DNA of 21,648 nt from JBBDNC01 sp040877875 (GTDB lineage: Bacteria; Bacteroidota; Rhodothermia; Balneolales; Balneolaceae). The stretch is taken from positions 1-21,648 of the forward strand of contig JBBDNC010000101.1 of NCBI GenBank assembly GCA_040877875.1, given 5' to 3'. A program made the position numbers and the translations under genes. Position 1 is the first letter of the stretch. The number at the start of each line of letters is the position of its first letter. Shown here piece by piece: positions 15,732 through 21,648 of this stretch. The notes beneath the pieces were generated by a model. It saw only the letters and a list, made by a program, of their open reading frames with translations. It was not told the DNA's origin and did not search any database.

Positions 15732-16440
15732 AGCCCTGATTCCCAAATGGGTGAAGGATTCCATTTCGAAGTTCATAGAGGGTATCGCAACGGTTTGCAA
15801 TTTCTTTTTCGTGTGTAATCAAGACCATTCCCACTTCTTCGGTATCCCTTAGTTTCATCAGTTCGAGAAGGATGGTTTCGGTATTTTCCTCATCAAGGTT
15901 TCCGGTCGGTTCGTCAGCAAGGATAAAGGAAGGCCGGTTCATCAGTGCCCGGGCCATCGACACCCGTTGTTGTTCTCCACCGGAAAGTTGAGAGGGACGG
16001 TGATCCGCTCTTTCGGTAAGCCCGAACCTTCCCAGGAGTTCAAATCCCCTGGCTCTGGCTTGCTTCATCGAATCTCCCCGTATCAGTGCCGGCATAAAGA
16101 TATTCTCCAGTGCGGTAAATTCCGGCAGCAGGTGATGAAACTGAAATACAAATCCGATCTGCCGGTTTCGCTCATCGGCCAGTTTATCCGGTTTCCATTG
16201 ATAAATCGATTCGTTTTCCCAGTAAACTTGTCCGGAGTCAGGATGATCCAATCCTCCCAGAATATGTAAAAGTGTGCTTTTTCCGCTGCCGCTTGAACCG
16301 ATGATTGCGACAATTTCAGCTTTATGAACGTCCAGCGAGATGCCCTCAAGGATTTCCAATCTGGATTTTCCCGTACTGGAGGGAAAACTTTTTTTAATCT
16401 CTTCTGCCTTTAATACGATTTCACGATTCTTCATATTCAT
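15730..16440 (-). CDS. lolD: LolD-like ABC transporter ATP-binding protein
   Basis: This is an ABC ATPase of 236 residues that would power lipoprotein release from the inner membrane together with LolC/E-type permeases. Walker A is GSSGSGKST at 48-56. The Q-loop reads FQFHHLLPEFTALEN from 99, a wording typical of LolD. The signature LSGGEQQR is at 152-159, Walker B with the catalytic Glu is ILADEP near 173-178, the D-loop is GNLD at 180-183, and the switch His is 210. Related MacB- and FtsE-type ATPases share most of this, and no permease gene is adjacent, so LolD is the best but not the only reading. It starts 27 bases after the ymdB-like stop, probably in the same transcript; an alternative ATG is codon 3. 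Confidence 0.85.
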   Translation of the reverse strand: MNMKNREIVLKAEEIKKSFPSSTGKSRLEILEGISLDVHKAEIVAIIGSSGSGKSTLLHILGGLDHPDSGQVYWENESIYQWKPDKLADERNRQIGFVFQFHHLLPEFTALENIFMPALIRGDSMKQARARGFELLGRFGLTERADHRPSQLSGGEQQRVSMARALMNRPSFILADEPTGNLDEENTETILLELMKLRDTEEVGMVLITHEKEIANRCDTLYELRNGILHPFGNQG

Positions 16441-16467
16441 CTATCATATCTTATTGTCGGGCCGTTG

Positions 16468-17286
16468 TTAGCCGGAACGCATTGAGTTCTGAAATGCCGG
16501 GTATAATACCGGTTCGATATGAATACATTTTCCTGTTTCGGTATTTACTTCGGCGAATACGGCACACATTCTGTTATCGCCATTTGCCAATTTATACTTT
16601 TGAGGAGTTCCGCGGGTAAAACGCCGGATGGAGGCATTTTTGTCCATGCCAATGACCGAGTCGAACGGACCGGTCATGCCGGCATCGGTGATATACCCAG
16701 TGCCGTTTGGGAAAATCCGGGCATCATGGGTCGGAATATGGGTATGGGTGCCGATAAACAGGGATATTTTCCCGTCCAGTTCCCAGGCGAGTGCCAGTTT
16801 CTCGGCCGTTGCTTCCGCATGAAAATCGACAAAGATTAATTCCGTCTCCTCCCGGATCCGTTCAATGGCCCATTCGGCCGTTGAAAAAGGGTCATCGATT
16901 GCCTGCATAAACGTTCGTCCCTGAAGATTCAGCACCCCAAATTTGAGATCTGTATCGGGGATCTGATAGATCCCGTAGCCATACCCCGGATTCCCCTTGG
17001 GGTAATTCAGCGGACGCAGCAGGTGATGATCCTCTTTCATATAGGAAAATATTTTCCATTTGTCGAACGAGTGGTTGCCGCCGGTAATCACATGGACTCC
17101 CAGGCCATAGAGAGTTTTAACAATATTCCGGTTGAGACCGCGTCCCTCGTGTGAATTTTCTGCGTTGGCAATGACAAAGTGGGCTTTATATTTGTCTATG
17201 ATTCCCGGAAGGATGGTTTCAAGCAACGATACACCCGGAGAACCGACGATGTCTGCGATAAAGAGAACATTAATTGTTTTAGGCAT
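16468..17286 (-). CDS. YmdB-type (TIGR00282 family) metallophosphoesterase
   Basis: This is a calcineurin-like phosphoesterase with two metal ions. Bacillus YmdB hydrolyses 2',3'-cyclic nucleotides and affects biofilm and motility choices, but the substrate here is unproven. The metal-binding set is complete: Asp12 (FIADIVG), Glu43-Asn44 (AENS), Asn71-His72 (GGNHSFDK), His156 (DFHAEATAEK), and His181 and His183 (GTHTHIPTHD). RPLNYP at 91-96 and DAGMTGPFDSVIG at 201-213 are further family hallmarks. The length of 272 residues is normal. A TACCTTTG -7 box lies upstream, and a hairpin sits at the predicted 5' end of the mRNA. The lolD-like gene follows after 27 bases. Confidence 0.93.
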   Translation of the reverse strand: MPKTINVLFIADIVGSPGVSLLETILPGIIDKYKAHFVIANAENSHEGRGLNRNIVKTLYGLGVHVITGGNHSFDKWKIFSYMKEDHHLLRPLNYPKGNPGYGYGIYQIPDTDLKFGVLNLQGRTFMQAIDDPFSTAEWAIERIREETELIFVDFHAEATAEKLALAWELDGKISLFIGTHTHIPTHDARIFPNGTGYITDAGMTGPFDSVIGMDKNASIRRFTRGTPQKYKLANGDNRMCAVFAEVNTETGKCIHIEPVLYPAFQNSMRSG

Positions 17287-17307
17287 TGAATACTTATGAT
17301 GGTTGGA

Positions 17308-17325
17308 AAGCCCGCAGTCGGGCTT
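17308..17325 (-). promoter_or_regulatory. Hairpin in the 5' leader of the ymdB-like gene
   Basis: A perfect seven-base stem (AAGCCCG / CGGGCTT) with a four-base loop lies 21 bases before the start codon. Given the -7 box at 17334-17341, the transcript would begin at or just before this hairpin. It might stabilise the 5' end, or be a terminator remnant without a T-run. Confidence 0.5.
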
Positions 17326-17333
17326 ATTCAGCT

Positions 17334-17341
17334 CAAAGGTA
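17334..17341 (-). promoter_or_regulatory. -7 box (TACCTTTG) of the ymdB-like gene
   Basis: The minus-strand octamer matches TAnnTTTG exactly. The expected TTG about 20 bases upstream is not clear, so this is weaker than the tRNA and TPR promoters. Confidence 0.5.
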
Positions 17342-17416
17342 CAAAAAAAGAGAAGGGATTATCATTCTTACTGAACCATATCCGGACATGTACTGATTTT
17401 ACATTTTTTTGATGAT

Positions 17417-17553
17417 AGCATCGTGTCAACCATACGTAGGCAGGGTTCCGCCGCCCGACGGATTTTTTTCGCTTTGTGAGATATCACAGGAGGGTATTGC
17501 CAGGAGAAAAAATCCCTGCAACAACCCCCACAACATAGGTTTGACACGATGCT
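17417..17553. repeat. 137-bp composite inverted-repeat element
   Basis: The ends are perfect 13-bp inverted repeats (AGCATCGTGTCAA 17417-17429, TTGACACGATGCT 17541-17553). Inside are GGATTTTTT (17460-17468) paired with AAAAAATCC (17507-17515), and in the centre TGTGA-GATA-TCACA (17475-17488). It sits 7 bases after the epimerase stop codon. No clear target-site duplication was found, and it encodes no protein. It could be a small non-autonomous transposable element or a large structured 3' region. Confidence 0.7.
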
Positions 17554-17560
17554 GGAATAG

Positions 17561-18547
17561 TTATAAATATCCTTCTTCTACCAGCCAGTCGTAACAATCC
17601 TGAACGGAGGTTTCCATGGGAACCACCCGGTATCCGAGTTCGCGTATCGCTTTTTGACTGGAGTATTTAATATTTTTTCTCGTCATCATTCTAACCAGCT
17701 CAGGAGTAATTTTGGGGCGGGTGTCGGAGATGGTAGCCCCGATTTCCTGCACTTTTGCAAACACCTTCAGGAAGAATGAGGGAAGGGGAGGGGGGACTTT
17801 GTCAACACCCGATACCCTCGCCATTTCACCTAATAGCTTGGAAAAGGTTACATCTTCTCCTGCTAAAATATAACGTTCTCCATGTTTGCCCTTGTCAACA
17901 GCCGAAAGATGTGCTTTTGCCACCTCGCGAACATGGTTTACACTGAGTATTCCATTTGGAATTCCCGGAATGTTATTGTCTTTCAAACCGAAAAAAAGCC
18001 GGCCCCAATTGTTTTTATCAAACGGGCCGGTGACAGCAGCAGGATTTAGAATAACGACTTTCATGTCAGATCCGTGGATATTAAGAACCTCTCGCTCACT
18101 TTTCCATTTGGTATATTCATAGTTCACCCATGAATCACATCCCCGCTGGGGCACTTCTTCCGTGATGGTTTTACCGGACATCTTTCCCCAGGCTGAGGTG
18201 CTTGAAGTATGGATAAACACCGGTACTCCTTTTTGAGAGGAGATCTCTGCCATATTCCGGCTTCCACGAACGTTGGTTATGACCTGTGTTGGATTTTTCT
18301 TCTTCCAAAGGTTGGTATCTCCTGCAAGATGAAATACTACATCCGTATTTTCCGGTATAGCTTTACTGAGAGACTCAGGATCCGTAATTGTTCCCGTTCT
18401 TAACTCAACTGGCAGTTTTTTAAGATAAGTAAGATCGGATGTTGTCCTGTGAAGGGCTGTAATCTTCCAGCCTTCATCTGCCAAAAGCTGAATCAGATTG
18501 GTTCCGATAAATCCCGTCCCGCCGGTTACAAATGCAGTTCGTGCCAT
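17561..18547 (-). CDS. NAD-dependent epimerase/dehydratase family protein
   Basis: This is an extended short-chain dehydrogenase of 328 residues. The NAD-binding motif is TGGTGFIG at 8-15. FHLAG at 72-76 and the catalytic Ser region HTSSTSAWG at 113-121 follow, with Tyr143 and Lys147 as the YxxxK pair (YEYTK). NPAAVTGPFD at 168-177 and the general length place it near dihydroflavonol-4-reductase-like and hopanoid-associated (HpnA-like) proteins, but no hopanoid or sugar genes are nearby, so the substrate is open. It lies 38 bases downstream of the UPF0182 gene on the same strand, probably in one transcript, and is followed by the 137-bp inverted-repeat element. Confidence 0.88.
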   Translation of the reverse strand: MARTAFVTGGTGFIGTNLIQLLADEGWKITALHRTTSDLTYLKKLPVELRTGTITDPESLSKAIPENTDVVFHLAGDTNLWKKKNPTQVITNVRGSRNMAEISSQKGVPVFIHTSSTSAWGKMSGKTITEEVPQRGCDSWVNYEYTKWKSEREVLNIHGSDMKVVILNPAAVTGPFDKNNWGRLFFGLKDNNIPGIPNGILSVNHVREVAKAHLSAVDKGKHGERYILAGEDVTFSKLLGEMARVSGVDKVPPPLPSFFLKVFAKVQEIGATISDTRPKITPELVRMMTRKNIKYSSQKAIRELGYRVVPMETSVQDCYDWLVEEGYL

Positions 18548-18585
18548 AGTGGGAAGCTTTTAACCTGTTTTTTACTCATACCGTA

Positions 18586-21321
18586 TTACTCCCCGTCCCC
18601 GATTAATTCATCCAGATCGTTGAGCAATTCACCGTATTTGATCCAGTCTCTCGTTTCCAGGGCATTGAGGAGATTTTGCCAAATTGATCGGATTTCCTCG
18701 AGTTCCCGGGGGGTTGAATCAGTCTGAAGGGATTGTATGGGGACCTGGGATTCTGCAACCGGAGTCGGGAACAAGGGAGAACCCACTAAATCAGCTTCTG
18801 GCCCGAAAATTTCAAGGATGGCCCCTTCAATGGTGGGCTGCATGGCGATTTGATCACCGATTGCCACAATCACCCGCTGGAGTTGAGGGATATCTACTCC
18901 TTCAGCGAGGAGAAATACCGGTTCAACATACAGGAAGGAGTCTTCGATGGGAATCACCATCAGGTTTCCGCGTATGACGCTGGATCCCCGCTGATCCCAG
19001 AGTGCGATTTGACGTGAGATTTCAGGATCCTGATCGATCCGTGCTTCGATCTGGGCAGGACCGTAAATTAGCCGGTCTTTTGGCAGCTTGTAGGTAATCA
19101 ACTGCCCGTAATCGCCGGGATCGGACTTGGCGGTGATCCATGAAATCATATTGTCTCTGTTTTCAGGAGTCAGCGGACTGATAAGCATAAATTCCAGTTG
19201 TTGCTCGCCGGGAAGCCTTGCCAGGATATAATAAGGTTCCATAATGAGCTGTTGGCCGCCGTACTTCTCATTCGGCCGGCTCCACAGATCTTCCTGGTTA
19301 TAAAATACCTGGGGAGTTGTCATATGGTAACGGCTGTAAGTCTCGATCTGGATCTCAAACAGGTCCTGGGGATAGCGGAAATGATTTTCCAAACCTTCGG
19401 GCAGCTCGCTGACCGGCTTGAACAAATCGGGAAAAATAGTGTCATAAACGTTCAGGACCGGATCATCTTCATCTACAACATAGTAATCTACGGTTCCTTC
19501 ATACGCATCCACTACAACTTTTACCGAGTTCCGGATGTAGTTGAAGCTTCCTTTCATTTGTGAATAAGGGAAATGATCGGAAGTGGTATAGGCATCCTGA
19601 ATCCAGTAGAGGCTGCCATTTCTCATAACCAGGTAGGGGTCGCTGTCAAGCTGTAAAAACGGAGTGATTTTGCGGATACGCTCCTGTACGCTTCGCCAGA
19701 TTTGAAAACGGCTCTCCTCGTGAATGTAATCCGAGAGCAGAATGTTAATGTCGCCATACTCCCAAGCAAATAGTAATTTTTTAAACCAGTTGGAAAACGG
19801 AATGCCTCCCTGACCGGAATAATTCGTGTAAACATTTTCATCCCCTTTTGGAAAATGAAGTTCCGGCACACCCGTATTGACAATATAGTAGCCACTGCTG
19901 TTTTCACCGTAATAGATAGCCGGATTTTCCACATTCAGGTCCGGGCTTGATGAAATGGGAGGCAAGTCGCGTATTACCAGGATCGGTTCGCCCTGGCTGT
20001 TGGTTTCTGTTACGGGGCTCATGGCAAGTCCGTATCCGTGGGTATATTGCATATGACGGTTCACCCAGGTATCGGACTGGCTGGGGAGTTGTCTCGCAAT
20101 CTCCCGGGCCGAAAGCATCATCTGGGTCACACCATTGTCGACCGCGTACCGGTCATTGTCTACAGAGTAGAATTCATAATAGGAACGGATCTCCTGGAGT
20201 TGTTTGTAGGTTTGAATCAACAGGCGGGGATCCCACAAACGAATGTTATGAATGGCATCCTGGTTATTCCGAATATCCGACAAGGCCAGGGTGTCATCCG
20301 CCTGGTATTCTATATCCCTGACCTCATCCAGTCCGAATGCCAGCCGGGTCATATCGATATTATGTTCGAGATAGGGGGTTTCCAGTTCAAGTTCGTTGGG
20401 GTTCACATTGAAGTTTTGAACGACGCCGGGCAGGATGACCCGTCCGAGAATAAGTACGGCAACGATGGTAAAAGCTGTGACGGGTATGAGTTTGCCAAAT
20501 TGAAACCATCGGCTCAGGAGAACCATGACAGCCAGTAACAGTGTCAGAACAAACATGATCCAGATCGAAGGCAATACAACGGTAACATCTGCATAACCGG
20601 CTCCGAAAACAATGCCGTCGGATTTGAATAATAGTCCGTAGCGGTCCAGAAAAAAGCCGCATGCCAGTATGACAAGCCAAATGGCCGCATTGAGTTTGAG
20701 ATGATTGAGAACCTCCGGCTTGGCTTGCAAACCTTGTCCGGATTGGGCACTCAGCAGGCCCGAGAAGATGTAAACAACCGTCAGAATGGCAACTATTAAA
20801 AACGAAATCACGACGAGAGATGTCTGCATGACTTCCCAAAAAGGGAGTTGAAAAAGATAGAATCCAATGTCGCGCCCGAACAGTGGGTCGACCTCACCGA
20901 ACGGCATATTCCATAAAAACCGAAGCGACTCATCCCAGCGGATATAAAAACCGACAGCAAAGATAAAAGTCAATCCCAGGGCCGCAAGAGTAAAAAACTG
21001 TTTAAGGCGTTTGTGCTGGGCAGGGTCCGACAAGTTCAGGTTGATATTTTGAAGAGGGGTGCCCGTAAAATTCACATATCTCAACTGATCTGCCAGGTAT
21101 CGGAAATTAAAGACCAGGTACGAACCGGCAATCAAACAGGCGCTCACAGTCAACAGGACCTGGGTCCCCCGAAGAGTCCAGAAGACTCTCGAATAACCTA
21201 ATTCGCTCATCCACAGCCATTCCATAATCCATGTGGAAGTAGCGGAGATGAGAATCAGTGGAATGGCGACGATAAATATGAGCTTCAGAAAACGTGAAGA
21301 CATGGATGGGTTTAGGTTCAT
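18586..21321 (-). CDS. UPF0182 family membrane protein
   Basis: This large protein of 911 residues belongs to UPF0182, a family of uncharacterised membrane proteins. The N-terminal third has about seven hydrophobic segments (roughly 12-32, 50-70, 108-127, 165-190, 210-228, 250-270 and 275-300), with LWMSELGYSRVFW after the first and WDESLRFL and DPLFGRDIGFYLFQLPF between later ones, as the family shows. The rest is a large soluble region, probably outside the cytoplasm, rich in aromatic and acidic residues (for example YYEFYSVDNDRY, VKVVVDAYEGTVDYYV), ending in an acidic tail. The ATG at 21321 is used; another is at codon 7. No function is known to me and the neighbours do not suggest one. 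Confidence 0.93.
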   Translation of the reverse strand: MNLNPSMSSRFLKLIFIVAIPLILISATSTWIMEWLWMSELGYSRVFWTLRGTQVLLTVSACLIAGSYLVFNFRYLADQLRYVNFTGTPLQNINLNLSDPAQHKRLKQFFTLAALGLTFIFAVGFYIRWDESLRFLWNMPFGEVDPLFGRDIGFYLFQLPFWEVMQTSLVVISFLIVAILTVVYIFSGLLSAQSGQGLQAKPEVLNHLKLNAAIWLVILACGFFLDRYGLLFKSDGIVFGAGYADVTVVLPSIWIMFVLTLLLAVMVLLSRWFQFGKLIPVTAFTIVAVLILGRVILPGVVQNFNVNPNELELETPYLEHNIDMTRLAFGLDEVRDIEYQADDTLALSDIRNNQDAIHNIRLWDPRLLIQTYKQLQEIRSYYEFYSVDNDRYAVDNGVTQMMLSAREIARQLPSQSDTWVNRHMQYTHGYGLAMSPVTETNSQGEPILVIRDLPPISSSPDLNVENPAIYYGENSSGYYIVNTGVPELHFPKGDENVYTNYSGQGGIPFSNWFKKLLFAWEYGDINILLSDYIHEESRFQIWRSVQERIRKITPFLQLDSDPYLVMRNGSLYWIQDAYTTSDHFPYSQMKGSFNYIRNSVKVVVDAYEGTVDYYVVDEDDPVLNVYDTIFPDLFKPVSELPEGLENHFRYPQDLFEIQIETYSRYHMTTPQVFYNQEDLWSRPNEKYGGQQLIMEPYYILARLPGEQQLEFMLISPLTPENRDNMISWITAKSDPGDYGQLITYKLPKDRLIYGPAQIEARIDQDPEISRQIALWDQRGSSVIRGNLMVIPIEDSFLYVEPVFLLAEGVDIPQLQRVIVAIGDQIAMQPTIEGAILEIFGPEADLVGSPLFPTPVAESQVPIQSLQTDSTPRELEEIRSIWQNLLNALETRDWIKYGELLNDLDELIGDGE

Positions 21322-21465
21322 TCTTTCATTCTAAAATTTTAACTGGAAATAAAAATACGAATTCAAAACCTTAAGCACGAAAATAATAATGAAAGTCATC
21401 CGGATCGGATATTTTTTGCATTAGCGCAGATGAATCGATTTTATTATTATGACAACTTGAGTTGT
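21322..21465. other. Upstream region of the UPF0182 gene
   Basis: AT-rich, with no gene seen. It should hold the UPF0182 promoter, but only a poor match is visible on the minus strand (TTG followed after about 22 bases by TAAAATTT). A six-base inverted pair ACAACT/AGTTGT lies at 21452-21465. Confidence 0.4.
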
Positions 21466-21568
21466 AATCATTTTCAAACATTCACTCATTTTAAGAAGGC
21501 TTTGAAAAATCGCTACGCGTTCAAAAAATGAGCAGGGGTTTTGTTCAAGATCAAAACCTGAGTGAATT
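21466..21568 (-). repeat. Right copy of the dispersed intergenic repeat
   Basis: Inverted relative to 1-77. The 36 bases at 21533-21568 match with three mismatches, and 21498-21509 matches exactly. A 23-base insert (21510-21532) is absent from the left copy. An open frame crosses it on the minus strand, but the homology to the left copy shifts frame, so I do not call a gene. Confidence 0.7.
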
Positions 21569-21612
21569 TGAAACCGTAGCTTATTAGCTATAAGTGAGGA
21601 TTTCAAATTCAC
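21562..21612. repeat. Perfect 12-bp inverted repeat with an inner hairpin
   Basis: GTGAATTTGAAA (21562-21573) is exactly complementary to TTTCAAATTCAC (21601-21612). The loop contains a second hairpin, CTTAT-TAGCT-ATAAG (21580-21594). It adjoins and slightly overlaps the right copy of the dispersed repeat and may be part of the same element. Confidence 0.7.
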
Positions 21613-21648
21613 GAAAATGCCGGGATTGGGCAAAACAACGCTCATTTT

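Noticed and set aside
21421..21645. A 74-codon open frame on the minus strand across the right-end repeat
   Set aside because: The homologous left copy differs by a 23-base indel and shifts frame, no family feature is visible, and the frame follows the repeat rather than a gene.

Overview
The window looks like a stretch of ordinary chromosome from a Bacteroidota-type bacterium, most likely of the Balneolota/Rhodothermota side of the FCB group. The pointers are two promoters of the Bacteroidota type (TTG-N20-TAnnTTTG) plus a third -7 box, few clear Shine-Dalgarno sites, several TTG starts, an Ig-like lipoprotein whose mature N-terminus begins with a Cys followed by a Pro/Gly-rich linker, and a single large UPF0182 membrane protein. 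The taxonomic placement is inference. It appears to be a draft or metagenome assembly: it contains a 100-N gap flanked by an exact 55-bp overlap, and both ends run into copies of the same repeat in opposite orientation, as contigs often do.

Layout. 1-214: repeat end plus a gene-poor leader. 215-3304 (+): Sfp-type phosphopantetheinyl transferase, a Rossmann/DUF2520 reductase-like protein overlapping an alkyltransferase-like DNA repair protein (active-site Cys replaced by Ala), then the overlapping queD-queE pair for 7-deazaguanine synthesis. 3534-4253 (+): a classical short-chain dehydrogenase, convergent with purC. 5227-6252 (-): a LacI-family regulator whose stop overlaps the start of purC (4259-5230, -). 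6253-6996: divergent intergenic region with hairpins and the assembly gap. 6997-9483 (+): biotin carboxylase accC and murQ. 9787-10488 (+): TonB-like energy transducer. 10746-10837 (+): tRNA-Ser(GGA) with its own promoter. 10974-11588 (-): nicotinamidase pncA. 11859-14551 (+): Ig-like lipoprotein and an MscS-type channel. 14796-21321 (-): a run of five minus-strand genes: TPR membrane protein, LolD-like ABC ATPase, YmdB-type metallophosphoesterase, NAD-dependent epimerase and the UPF0182 protein. 21322-21648: gene-free, holding the second copy of the end repeat and a nested perfect hairpin.

How the genes fit together. They are housekeeping functions (acyl-carrier priming, queuosine precursor, purine, fatty acid, NAD salvage, cell-wall recycling) mixed with envelope functions (TonB, lipoprotein, MscS, LolD-like ATPase, YfgM-like TPR protein, UPF0182). 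Probable transcription units are DUF2520-ATL, queD-queE, lacI-purC, accC-murQ, ymdB-lolD and UPF0182-epimerase. No phage, insertion sequence, defence system, CRISPR array or biosynthetic cluster was found, and no clearly new system. The best leads are non-coding: a 137-bp composite inverted-repeat element behind the epimerase gene, the inverted repeat pair at the window ends, and structured DNA upstream of lacI.
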